Below are positions 1 to 8,209 of a stretch of 64,000 nucleotides of DNA, piece after piece. Each line of letters opens with the position of its first letter. Within the stretch, counting starts at the first letter, position 1. Source of the stretch: Vibrio cyclitrophicus. Its GTDB lineage: Bacteria; Pseudomonadota; Gammaproteobacteria; Enterobacterales; Vibrionaceae. The position numbers were made by a program, and so were the translations under genes. A model generated the notes under the pieces. The model saw only the letters and a program-made list of their open reading frames with translations, had not been told where the DNA came from and made no database searches. Where the stretch lies: the NCBI RefSeq assembly GCF_024347435.1, contig NZ_AP025480.1:682001-746000 (forward strand), in the 5' to 3' direction.

Positions 1-4
1 CTTA

Positions 5-30
5 CAAAAAAGGAGCCAAAATGGCTCCTT
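5..30 (-). terminator. Intrinsic terminator of the acyl-CoA synthetase gene
   Basis: An 8-bp stem (AAGGAGCC/GGCTCCTT, 10-17 and 23-30) with a 5-nt loop is followed on the minus strand by a run of six T. It lies 12 bp past the stop codon of the upstream minus-strand gene. Confidence 0.85.
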
Positions 31-41
31 CTCGATTTTGA

Positions 42-1730
42 CTATTCTTCCCAAACCACTAATTTATCTTTCGGCCAGTTATGACCGATCTCATGATATT
101 TCTGCTCAAGTATATGTCGTTTTATTTTAAGCGTTGGTGTTAACACGCCATTCTCAATACTCCACGGTTCTTTAATCATCAGTACGCCTTTGATCTTCTC
201 ATGCGAAGCTAACTGTTCGTTCATTTTTTCAATGACGCGTTTGCTTGTTCTTTCGTAACGAGCCCGATCAAAATTAGGGAAGTCATGCGGCACTACGAGC
301 AGGATAGGGCCAGGTAAGCCTAAGCCTATCAAACACATCATTTCGACACGACTGTACTCAAAGAGTTTATTTTCGATTGGTACAGGAGCGACAAACTTGC
401 CTTTCGCGGTTTTAAAGGTATCTTTCTTACGCCCACGAATCGTTAAATAGCCTTCGCTGTCAATATCACCAATATCACCCGTATGAAGCCAACCTTCTGA
501 GTTAAAAGATTCTTGAGTTGCAATGTCATTTTTGTAATAACCAGAGAACATGCCTTTGCTTCGAACTAAAATCTCTTCGTCTTCTGCAATTTTGAGTTCA
601 ATGCCCGGACCAGCATTACCTACAGTGCCAATTTTGTCTGCTCTAAACGGGTAGTTAATCGTGCTGTAGGCGAAAGACTCAGTCATTCCCCAAGCTTCGG
701 TAATGTGTAGGCCAACACTCTCATACCATGCAAGTAGAGCTGGTGATACCGGAGCTGAGCCGCAGCCAAGAACGCGAGCTTGGTCTAACCCCAGACCATC
801 AGCCAGTTTCTTCTTAATGATGTTATTAACAAACGGGATTTTAAGTAAAAAGTTCAGTTTTTTCTGCGGTAACTTATCTTGAATTCGTTGTTGGAACAGA
901 GTCCATAAACGAGGCACTGAAATAAACAAGGTTGGTCGGTGCATTTTCACATCATCAATAAATGTGTCTAACGACTCTGGGAAAGCGGTGACCACACCAC
1001 CGGCTACTGAAGAGCCAAAGATATAAACGCGTTCTGTGATATGGGCGAGCGGCAGATAAGAAAACAAACGATCGCCAGGTTGAATACCAATATGATCGAT
1101 CAAACTTTGTACAGACCACGTAAAGGCGCCGTAGGTGAGCATAGCACCTTTTGGTAGTCCTGATGTACCAGACGTATAGACAAGTGACATTAGCTTATCA
1201 TCGTGATGTTGAGGACGTTTGGTTGATGGCTTGTGTGTATCGATGAGCTGTTCAAAAGTGTGTTGGCACTTCGCAGCGCTATCGTATGGTAGCGAAATGC
1301 TCACTAAGTTCGGATTGTCATCGAGTACTTTTTGAGTTGCCGCAGGATCATCAAGTTTGCCTGTAATCACAATCTTACTTTCACTGTGATCAATACAATA
1401 CTGAATGGTGTCTGTGCCAGCAGTAGGAAAGATTGGGACGCTGACAAAATCTCCTAACATCATGGCAAGGTCACAGATAAACCACTCTGCACAGTTTTTA
1501 GACACGAGAGCGACTCGGTCACCGGGTTGAGCTCCGAGTCCCTCTAATGCTGATGCCAGTTTTAGTGCTTTGTCGGCCACTTCTTTATAAGTGAACTCAA
1601 CAAATTGGCGGTTAATTATTTGTTTTAAGTAGACTTCATCTGGACGTTCTTCTGCCCATCTTAAAATCATGTCATTGGGTGTAGGGAGAGCTGTTGCTTT
1701 TTCTTGGCTAAACTCGTTAGGCTGAATCAT
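42..1730 (-). CDS. Long-chain acyl-CoA synthetase-like AMP-dependent ligase
   Basis: A 562-residue member of the AMP-forming ANL superfamily, most like long-chain fatty-acyl-CoA synthetases, which activate fatty acids with ATP and CoA. The adenylation P-loop YTSGTSGLPKG lies near residue 185, EAWGMTE is the adenine-side motif, and GWLHTGDIG plus GRKKDTFKTAKG mark the hinge and C-terminal domain. There is no signal peptide, so it is probably cytoplasmic or peripheral on the inner membrane. It is a single gene with its own terminator. Substrate chain length cannot be read from the sequence, and it need not be the main FadD, because vibrios carry several paralogues. Confidence 0.88.
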   Translation of the reverse strand: MIQPNEFSQEKATALPTPNDMILRWAEERPDEVYLKQIINRQFVEFTYKEVADKALKLASALEGLGAQPGDRVALVSKNCAEWFICDLAMMLGDFVSVPIFPTAGTDTIQYCIDHSESKIVITGKLDDPAATQKVLDDNPNLVSISLPYDSAAKCQHTFEQLIDTHKPSTKRPQHHDDKLMSLVYTSGTSGLPKGAMLTYGAFTWSVQSLIDHIGIQPGDRLFSYLPLAHITERVYIFGSSVAGGVVTAFPESLDTFIDDVKMHRPTLFISVPRLWTLFQQRIQDKLPQKKLNFLLKIPFVNNIIKKKLADGLGLDQARVLGCGSAPVSPALLAWYESVGLHITEAWGMTESFAYSTINYPFRADKIGTVGNAGPGIELKIAEDEEILVRSKGMFSGYYKNDIATQESFNSEGWLHTGDIGDIDSEGYLTIRGRKKDTFKTAKGKFVAPVPIENKLFEYSRVEMMCLIGLGLPGPILLVVPHDFPNFDRARYERTSKRVIEKMNEQLASHEKIKGVLMIKEPWSIENGVLTPTLKIKRHILEQKYHEIGHNWPKDKLVVWEE

Positions 1731-1771
1731 TGTCTAACTCCATGTTTTTCGCTAAGTTATTATTTTTTGTT

Positions 1772-1800
1772 AAAATCATGTTAAATGTACCATGATTTTT
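1772..1800. terminator. Stem-loop between the AraC gene and the ligase gene
   Basis: AAAATCATG and CATGATTTT (1772-1780, 1791-1799) form a 9-bp stem followed by T-rich sequence on the plus strand. It sits just past the stop of the minus-strand AraC gene and upstream of the ligase start, so it may end the AraC transcript. The T-run on the minus strand lies within the stem, so the function is uncertain. Confidence 0.45.
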
Positions 1801-1817
1801 TCTTTTAGGGAGTAAAA

Positions 1818-2177
1818 TTAGCGTTTTATGTTATCCATGCAGGCACGCCTATAGCTCGCAGGTGTCACACCTGTTCTTTTCTTAAAGATTCTTGAGAAAT
1901 ACGAGACATCTTTGTATCCACATTGATAAGCGATAACGGCTATTTTTGATTCGGTATCTGCCTCAATCAATTTTTTTGCTAGTAGGATTCGTTTATCGCA
2001 CACGAAGTCCCTAAAGCTTACTCCAAAGTGTAGATGAAACTTTTTAGAAAAGTAGGTCGTTGAACAGTGACATTTTTCTGCAATTTCTTTTTCTCTGATC
2101 TCTTTGTTTATGTTGTCCATAACAAAGTTGACGACTTCTGAAGTAAACAGTTTGGCTGGCAGTTGATTGTTGTTCAT
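1818..2177 (-). CDS. Short AraC-family DNA-binding protein (HTH domain only)
   Basis: A 119-residue protein consisting almost entirely of the two helix-turn-helix motifs of the AraC/XylS family. The first covers roughly residues 30-60 and the second ends in the typical signature YFSRIFKKRTGVTPASYR. No ligand-binding domain is present. The same frame is open upstream to about position 2294, encoding roughly 39 more residues, but contains no ATG, GTG or TTG; the AGGG just before this ATG is too close to be a good Shine-Dalgarno sequence. It could be a genuine SoxS-sized regulator, a gene translated by coupling to chrA, or the 3' remnant of a longer AraC protein. The target is unknown. Confidence 0.7.
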   Translation of the reverse strand: MNNNQLPAKLFTSEVVNFVMDNINKEIREKEIAEKCHCSTTYFSKKFHLHFGVSFRDFVCDKRILLAKKLIEADTESKIAVIAYQCGYKDVSYFSRIFKKRTGVTPASYRRACMDNIKR

Positions 2178-2284
2178 GTCCCTGTCGAGATCGAAATGGG
2201 TCTCGAAGGTATGTTGCGTTTTGTGCTTAAGTTGCTCAAAGGTACTGGTCAGATGATTACTCAGTTTGGTATTTAAGTACTTAA

Positions 2285-3430
2285 TTATAAATAGTTAAGC
2301 ATCGCACCAGCTGCGATAAAGGTACCAACTAAACCTACAATCGGCATCTTCACGGTTTTCAATAGCCAAACACCAACAATGATCAATGCGAAATCTAAGC
2401 CACTACTTACTACGCTGGTGAAGATAGGTTGATACAGGGCTGCAAGTAATAGACCAACAACTGCTGCATTCACACCGGTAAGAGCACCAGCCACCAAAGG
2501 TTTGCTCGCAATTGCCTGCCAGTTCTTCAGTACACCTAGTAGCAATAAGAAGCCCGGTAAGAACACGGCAATTGTTGCGAGCAGTGCACCTGTAATCGGT
2601 GCTGATGGCATTAACACATAACCGAGGTAAGTAGCTAACGTAAACATCGGGCCGGGAACCGCTTGCGCAGCAGCATAGCCTGTTAGGAAGGTATCTTGAG
2701 ACAGTTGGTCGCCAATACCATTCTGTAGCAACGGAAGAACCACGTGACCGCCACCGAAGACTAAGCTGCCTGCTTGGTAAAATAACCCAAACACTTCGAT
2801 GCCTTGAGAATATGCACTGAACAGAGGTAAACCAACCAATAGTGCTACAAAAATAACAAGCGGCGTTATGGATATCTTATGTGTCGATGGGACTGTCTTT
2901 AACTCTTGTGAAGTCAAAAACGTGCTGCCAATGATAGCTGCAAACAGAAGTACAAAAATTTGCGGCCAGATCCCTGGAATTAACAGCAGGACAATCGCTG
3001 TAATCACACACAATGCTGTTGCTATCTTTGATTGGCAAAAGTTTTTATACATGCCGAAAGTGGCGTCAGCTACAACCACAACTGCGAGCAGCTTTAGTCC
3101 GTGGATGATTGAGTTGAACAACGGCGCTTCCAATAGTTGGTTGCTCACTAAAGCCAATATCAGCATCAGAATGACCGATGGGGATGTGAAGCCGATAAAA
3201 GCAGCTATCGCACCAGTCAAGCCCCCTTTTTTGTAGCCAACCGCAAAGCCAACTTGGCTTGAACCTGGGCCCGGTAGAAACTGACTGAGTGCGACTATTT
3301 GCCCGTACTCTTCGTCGGACAACCAATTCAGTTTCTCAACAAATGTTTTACGGAAGTAGCCAATATGCGCCGCTGGTCCACCGAAGCTAATCCAGCCAAG
3401 CCAGAAAAAGGTTTTAAAAATTGAAAGCAT
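2285..3430 (-). CDS. chrA: Chromate transporter, ChrA family (long, two-domain form)
   Basis: A 381-residue polytopic inner-membrane protein of the CHR family, whose members export chromate by proton antiport. Two homologous halves are visible: the first starts with FWLGWISFGGPAAHIGYFR and carries the FLPGPGSSQ motif, and the second has the matching SLVFGGGHVVLPLL and AVPGPMFTLATYLG. Both halves being present fits the long CHR subfamily. It is divergent from a LysR regulator 101 bp away, a usual arrangement for a regulated transporter. The substrate is inferred from family membership only. Confidence 0.88.
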   Translation of the reverse strand: MLSIFKTFFWLGWISFGGPAAHIGYFRKTFVEKLNWLSDEEYGQIVALSQFLPGPGSSQVGFAVGYKKGGLTGAIAAFIGFTSPSVILMLILALVSNQLLEAPLFNSIIHGLKLLAVVVVADATFGMYKNFCQSKIATALCVITAIVLLLIPGIWPQIFVLLFAAIIGSTFLTSQELKTVPSTHKISITPLVIFVALLVGLPLFSAYSQGIEVFGLFYQAGSLVFGGGHVVLPLLQNGIGDQLSQDTFLTGYAAAQAVPGPMFTLATYLGYVLMPSAPITGALLATIAVFLPGFLLLLGVLKNWQAIASKPLVAGALTGVNAAVVGLLLAALYQPIFTSVVSSGLDFALIIVGVWLLKTVKMPIVGLVGTFIAAGAMLNYL

Positions 3431-3531
3431 GATCGATTCCAGATAAATGTTTAGCGTAATTTAGGTGGAGTTAAACTATGATTCAAATTAATTGTTTTAA
3501 TTATAACTATGAATAATATAGGTTTTGTTTT

Positions 3532-4446
3532 ATGGCTGATTTTAACTGGAAAGGGATCGACCTTAACTTGTTGATTGCATTACAGGCGCTGTATAAAACC
3601 AATAGCGTTAGCAAGGCAGCTGAACGTTGTTATGTCAGCCAGTCAGCAATGAGTCATAGTTTACAACGGCTTCGAAAGTTGTTTGATGACCCTTTGTTTG
3701 AGCGTGTTGGTAGCAGGATGGAGGCGACCGATCGAGCCATCGAATTATCCAGTACGGTAGAGACTTTACTCAATACTATTCAGTTGGAGGTGTTACTGTC
3801 TAAATCGTTTGATGCCGCGACTTATAAAGGGACTTGGAAGATTGGTCTCACTGATTATGCTGAGCAGATGTTCGCTCCAATATTGTTTGACCTTATTAAG
3901 CAATCTTCTCCTTACTCCCAAGTCGCGTTGTTCAATGTAAACCGGAGCAACTATCAACAACTTTTTGAAGATGCCAAACTCGACATTGCGATCGGTAGTT
4001 TTGGTCAGGTACCAAAGCATTATCGAACAAAGCATTTATACACTGAGGAACATGTTTGCTTGTTTGATAAATCGGTCTTGTCTATTGATTTACCTATGTC
4101 TTTAGAGCAATTTGTTTCTGTGGAGCATGCACTTGTGTCGCCTTCTGGTGATTTAAAAACGGGCGTTGATAGTCGACTGGCAGAAGTGGGTTTTAGTCGA
4201 CAGGTCGCTATAGCCTCAAGTAATTTTTTAACAGTAAAGCGATTGATTCGTGGGAGAGAATTGTTGTGTATTGTCCCCAAGCTAGTCGCGCGCAGCGAAG
4301 AAACTTTGCTGGCGGTGAAACCACCTATTGATGTTCCGGATTTTGATATACAGCTTGTTTATAGAAAGGCTAAACATTTAGATGATAAAAATAAGCGACT
4401 TAGAAAATTGATTGTGAATGCGATCTCTTCTGTGATTTCCGAATAG
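3532..4446 (+). CDS. LysR-family transcriptional regulator
   Basis: A 304-residue LysR-type regulator. The N-terminal winged HTH (about residues 8-67) contains NLLIALQALYKTNSVSKAAE followed by the recognition helix SQSAMSHSLQRLR; the rest is a PBP2-like effector domain. It is divergent from chrA, so it most likely controls chrA and itself; the effector is not known. The ATG is followed directly by a LysR-like N-terminus, although the upstream Shine-Dalgarno match is weak. Confidence 0.85.
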   Translation: MADFNWKGIDLNLLIALQALYKTNSVSKAAERCYVSQSAMSHSLQRLRKLFDDPLFERVGSRMEATDRAIELSSTVETLLNTIQLEVLLSKSFDAATYKGTWKIGLTDYAEQMFAPILFDLIKQSSPYSQVALFNVNRSNYQQLFEDAKLDIAIGSFGQVPKHYRTKHLYTEEHVCLFDKSVLSIDLPMSLEQFVSVEHALVSPSGDLKTGVDSRLAEVGFSRQVAIASSNFLTVKRLIRGRELLCIVPKLVARSEETLLAVKPPIDVPDFDIQLVYRKAKHLDDKNKRLRKLIVNAISSVISE

Positions 4447-4520
4447 TCTATAGTGCAGGGTAGTCTTCAATTTTATATAAATTAATTTTAGAAAAATCCG
4501 ATTTATTATAAGAATCCGAC

Positions 4521-4680
4521 TATACTTAATTTACGACTCAAAGCAGTCGTAAAGAATAGGCTTTTTGATTTACCTAAGTAAAAAAATGGTTATATCCTTA
4601 TGATATAGCTTAAAAAACTACCAGGCTAAACGGACTTAGTTGGTCTTGAAGCGCTAGCTCCCCCTAGCGCTTTTTCTTTT
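4521..4680 (+). ncRNA. Candidate structured small RNA or lysR 3' UTR
   Basis: A TATACT box at 4521-4526 is followed by three stem-loops. The first has a 9-bp stem TTTACGACT/AGTCGTAAA (4530-4553), the second is TATATC/GATATA (4591-4607), and the last is a GC-rich terminator hairpin with a T-run. No ORF fits the interval. It starts about 75 bp after lysR, so it could also be an untranslated tail of that mRNA. No recognisable -35 box was found. Confidence 0.35.
4650..4680 (+). terminator. Intrinsic terminator
   Basis: A perfect 8-bp stem AGCGCTAG/CTAGCGCT (4650-4657, 4664-4671) is followed by TTTTTCTTTT on the plus strand. It ends plus-strand transcription coming from lysR or the candidate RNA. 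Confidence 0.85.
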
Positions 4681-4689
4681 CCCTAACAT

Positions 4690-5757
4690 CTATTCAGGCA
4701 GTAAGCTGTGAATTTTACTCAATAGTTGTTCTATCTGTTGTTTTTCATAGTGAGCAGTGACTTTAGATTGGCTACTCTCTCTGTGAATCAGTTGAGTTTC
4801 AATATGTTGCTGTAATAGGGCATCTTGTGAGTTCGCGCTGAGCTTCTCTGCAATAACCACAGCCTGTCGACCTATCGTGGTAAAGTCTTGTTTGATTGTG
4901 GTGAGTGGCGGGTTAAAAAAAGCGCTGTCTTCGATGCCATCAAAGCCGACGACCGCGACTTTTTCGGGCACTTTGATTTGCAGTTCTTGTAGCGCGCGTA
5001 ATACTCCTAACGCCATTTGGTCACTTGCGACTAGCACGGCATCAAATCGGGTTTGTTTAGCGACAGCTTCTCGAACGCCAAGATAACCACTTTCTGCTTG
5101 CCAGTTTCCTTGATATTGATACTTCACCTTACTATCTGCATCTGATAACGCGGCTAACCAACTTTGATGACGAATCTTTGAGGCGCTGGATTCGTTCGGA
5201 CCTGTGATCAACAAAAAGTCCGTTCGTCCGCTCTCAAGTAGATGTTGAGCCGCCAGTTTTGCTCCCTCCGCATGGTCACCACAAACATAGTTCACTTGGC
5301 TGTTAGAAGGAACATCAATGAAAATGAGGTTGAGGTGTTGATATTGATCCACTAACAATTCTGCATCGGCACTCTTTAAAGGCACATTGAGAATGATGCT
5401 GTCGACTTGTTGGGCTATCAGTTCACGAATTGCCTCTCGGGTATTCGCGAGGTTGGGCTCGGAAACAACAGAGAAAGCAACGCCATAACTCATATCGTGA
5501 GCCTGCATTCGCACACCATTTGCGATCATTGCGGCACCGTGTAAGGCCATATCGAGAGTGACTAAGCCAACGCTGGTGGACTTGGCTCGACTGAGCATTT
5601 GAGCACCTTTATTGGGCACATAGCCAAGTTGCTTTATGGCGGCGTTAACCTTATTGCGGGTGGATTCCGCGACGTCTTGTGAGCCATTGGTTACTCGAGA
5701 TACTGTTTGGGTGGATACCCCTGCCAGTTTTGCTACGTCTTTAAAGGTGATACTCAT
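4690..5757 (-). CDS. LacI-family repressor of the alpha-galactosidase operon
   Basis: A LacI/GalR-family repressor with an N-terminal HTH (TFKDVAKLAGVSTQTVSRV), a hinge around LGYVPNKGAQML and a periplasmic-binding-protein-like sugar-binding core; about 355 residues. The start at 5757 is chosen because the family usually begins three or four residues before KDVA; an in-frame ATG at 5769 adds four residues and neither has a strong Shine-Dalgarno. It is divergent from the GH36 alpha-galactosidase, and two matching operator-like palindromes lie between them. It probably responds to an alpha-galactoside or galactose; the inducer is inference. It resembles MelR/RafR-like repressors in role but is not orthologous to the AraC-type MelR. 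Confidence 0.85.
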   Translation of the reverse strand: MSITFKDVAKLAGVSTQTVSRVTNGSQDVAESTRNKVNAAIKQLGYVPNKGAQMLSRAKSTSVGLVTLDMALHGAAMIANGVRMQAHDMSYGVAFSVVSEPNLANTREAIRELIAQQVDSIILNVPLKSADAELLVDQYQHLNLIFIDVPSNSQVNYVCGDHAEGAKLAAQHLLESGRTDFLLITGPNESSASKIRHQSWLAALSDADSKVKYQYQGNWQAESGYLGVREAVAKQTRFDAVLVASDQMALGVLRALQELQIKVPEKVAVVGFDGIEDSAFFNPPLTTIKQDFTTIGRQAVVIAEKLSANSQDALLQQHIETQLIHRESSQSKVTAHYEKQQIEQLLSKIHSLLPE

Positions 5758-5858
5758 CGCTCTACTCATCGAATATTTTAGGGTGAAATAAGCCTACCGA
5801 AATTTACCAAACTAAACTCTGCGCACTCTCAAATAAATGTCTTTTAAAACATTAAAAA

Positions 5859-5872
5859 TGTTTCCGTAAACA
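5859..5872. promoter_or_regulatory. LacI-type operator O1
   Basis: TGTTTCCGTAAACA, a 14-bp palindrome with one mismatched pair centred on CG, the usual centre of LacI/GalR-family sites. It shares the pattern TGTTTnCGnAAACA with a second site 120 bp downstream. Confidence 0.6.
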
Positions 5873-5978
5873 GTCGATCTTGTGCAAATTTTTCGAATGT
5901 TAAAGACAATTTAAATCACGTTTTTGTCGATTTTAGATATTAATTTGGCGTTATGAGTTCACTATTATTTTTATATTA

Positions 5979-5992
5979 TGTTTACGAAAACA
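5979..5992. promoter_or_regulatory. LacI-type operator O2, next to the alpha-galactosidase start
   Basis: TGTTTACGAAAACA has the same TGTTTnCGnAAACA pattern as the site at 5859. It ends 13 bp before the alpha-galactosidase ATG, so repressor bound here would block the transcript. The 120-bp spacing suits DNA looping. Confidence 0.6.
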
Positions 5993-6005
5993 ATAGAGAT
6001 TAGTA

Positions 6006-8108
6006 ATGAACGAATTTATTCACTTAAAGAGTAAAAATCATAGTTTGATCATTAAATCCGGGCGTGTTCCAGAGGTTTTGCATTGGGGAGCAAAGATCGC
6101 AAGTATTGATGAAGATCTTCTGCTTTCGACAGAGAGACCGATTTCCCAAGCTCGACTTGATGTGGATGTGCCTCTCTCTCTTTGTCCTGAGTTAGGCAGT
6201 GGGCACTTTAACGCTCCAGGCATTGAAGGTCATAGAGAAGGGCTTGATTGGGCTCCCGTCTTTAAGACCGTTCGTTACGATGCTCAAGATCAAGAAGTGA
6301 GTTTCCTCCTTGAAGACAAGGTTACTCTGCTGGAGATTAAGGTTGAGATCAAACTGGATTTCGAATCTGACGTCGTCCAAAAGCGTGTAACCGTCATCAA
6401 TAAAGGCAGCAACAAATACTACCTGAATAAGCTGTCTTCAACGCTGCCGTTACCGAATCATGCTAACGAACTCATGACGTTCCATGGCCGTTGGTGTCAT
6501 GAGTTCCAAACGCAACGTCAGCGCTTTGAACACGGTGGCTTCATGCAAGAAAACCGTCGTGGTCGCACATCTCACGAGAATTTTCCGGGGATGTTTGCAG
6601 GGACTCAAGGGTTCTCAGAGCAACATGGTTTGGTATGGGGATTTCATTTGGGCTGGAGCGGTAACCACCAAATGCGCGCGGATGTTCGTAGTGATGGTCG
6701 CCGCTTTGTTCAAGCGGGAGAGTTATTGCTAGCGGGTGAATCGATTCTAGAACCAGAGGCTACTTATCAGACACCTTGGCTCTATGGTTGTTACAGCAAT
6801 TCGGGCTTGAACGGTATTGCTCAGCGTTTTCAGCAATTTGTTCGCGACAACATTATTAAATTCCCAACCGAAAAACCTCGTCCCGTTCATTTAAACACAT
6901 GGGAAGGGATCTATTTTGATCACAAGCCTGACTGCATCATGAAGATGGCAACGGAAGCGGGCGTGATGGGCGTTGAACGTTTCATTATTGATGATGGTTG
7001 GTTTGTGGGGCGTGATGGTGAACGTACCGCACTGGGCGACTGGTATTTGGATGAGGTGAAATATCCAAATGGCTTAGAGCCTGTGATTGAACATGTAAAC
7101 CAACAGGGTATGGAGTTTGGCCTTTGGGTTGAACCTGAGATGGTAAGCCAAGATTCTAATCTTTACCTAAATCATCCTGATTGGGTGCTTGGTTTACAAG
7201 GGTATCATCAACCATCTGGCCGTTGGCAGTACGTGTTAGACCTACAAAATGAAGCGTGTTTTAACTATTTGTATGAACGCCTCAATGCGCTGCTGACTCG
7301 GTACAACATCACTTATTTAAAGTGGGATATGAACCGAGAGTTGGTTCAACCTGGGCATCAAGGTAAGGCTGCGGTGCATGGTCAAACTAAAGCGCTATAT
7401 CGCCTTGTTGATGAGTTGAATCTAGCGCACCCAGAAGTCGAGATTGAATCTTGTTCTTCGGGCGGCGGCCGTATCGATTTTGAAATTCTAAAACGAACCC
7501 ATCGTTTCTGGGCATCGGATTGTAATGATGCCTTAGAGCGCCAAGCCATTCAGAAAGGCATGAGTTACTTCTTCCCACCAGAAGTGATGGGGGCGCACAT
7601 CGGCCCAGCAGAATGCCACTCAACCAACCGTCGTCACAGCATCAATATGCGTGGTGTAACCGCACTCATGGGGCATATGGGGGTTGAGCTTGACCCTGTT
7701 AAAGAATCACCGGAAGAGAAACAAGCATTCTCACATTACATTTCACTGCATAAGCAATTTCGTCATGTTTTGCATTCAGGCCGCAGTTTCCGAATGGATC
7801 CTTCGGACAAAAATCAGAACATTTATGGCGTTGAAAATGACGATGAAATGCTGATCACCGTGTGCCAATTAGCGATGCCTGAATATGCTCTGCCTTCGCC
7901 ACTTCGTATTAGCTGCGTGGAAGACAACGCGATGTATCAAGTGAAGTTAGTGGACATGCCAAAAACCAGTTTCCAGTTGATGAAACAACGCCCTCAATGG
8001 CTCGACAAAACGTTAACCCTGAGTGGCGATAACCTCAAGGAGATTGGATTGACCTTACCGATTCTAGACCCAGAGTCAGCCTTGATTGTTCATCTGAAAA
8101 AGATATGA
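6006..8108 (+). CDS. Alpha-galactosidase, glycoside hydrolase family 36
   Basis: A 700-residue enzyme of GH36, which releases terminal alpha-linked galactose from melibiose, raffinose or galactan fragments with retention. The N-terminal beta-supersandwich is followed by a TIM barrel. The nucleophile Asp441 lies in LKWDMNRE, the acid/base Asp505 in FWASDCND, and the substrate-binding motif CSSGGGR lies between them. No signal peptide is visible, so it acts in the cytoplasm on imported sugar. The length fits the bacterial tetrameric GH36 group (about 700-730 residues) rather than the NAD-dependent GH4 MelA. It is first in an apparent operon with the SSS symporter and is under a divergent LacI-type repressor. 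Confidence 0.93.
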   Translation: MNEFIHLKSKNHSLIIKSGRVPEVLHWGAKIASIDEDLLLSTERPISQARLDVDVPLSLCPELGSGHFNAPGIEGHREGLDWAPVFKTVRYDAQDQEVSFLLEDKVTLLEIKVEIKLDFESDVVQKRVTVINKGSNKYYLNKLSSTLPLPNHANELMTFHGRWCHEFQTQRQRFEHGGFMQENRRGRTSHENFPGMFAGTQGFSEQHGLVWGFHLGWSGNHQMRADVRSDGRRFVQAGELLLAGESILEPEATYQTPWLYGCYSNSGLNGIAQRFQQFVRDNIIKFPTEKPRPVHLNTWEGIYFDHKPDCIMKMATEAGVMGVERFIIDDGWFVGRDGERTALGDWYLDEVKYPNGLEPVIEHVNQQGMEFGLWVEPEMVSQDSNLYLNHPDWVLGLQGYHQPSGRWQYVLDLQNEACFNYLYERLNALLTRYNITYLKWDMNRELVQPGHQGKAAVHGQTKALYRLVDELNLAHPEVEIESCSSGGGRIDFEILKRTHRFWASDCNDALERQAIQKGMSYFFPPEVMGAHIGPAECHSTNRRHSINMRGVTALMGHMGVELDPVKESPEEKQAFSHYISLHKQFRHVLHSGRSFRMDPSDKNQNIYGVENDDEMLITVCQLAMPEYALPSPLRISCVEDNAMYQVKLVDMPKTSFQLMKQRPQWLDKTLTLSGDNLKEIGLTLPILDPESALIVHLKKI

Positions 8109-8161
8109 AGCGCTAACTCTGAGTCCCCCTACAAATAAAATTCTAAATATAAAAATATAAT

Positions 8162-8183
8162 CGGCAGCGAGGAATTGCTGCCG
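8162..8183 (+). promoter_or_regulatory. Intercistronic stem-loop
   Basis: CGGCAGC/GCTGCCG form a 7-bp stem between the alpha-galactosidase and the symporter. No T-run follows, so it may protect or adjust the mRNA rather than end it. Confidence 0.45.
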
Positions 8184-8209
8184 CAATAACTAAACTTAAG
8201 GAAAACAAA

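Noticed and set aside
2868..3236. 122-codon plus-strand ORF antisense to chrA
   Set aside because: It is a shadow of the chrA coding strand, with no ribosome site and no family resemblance.
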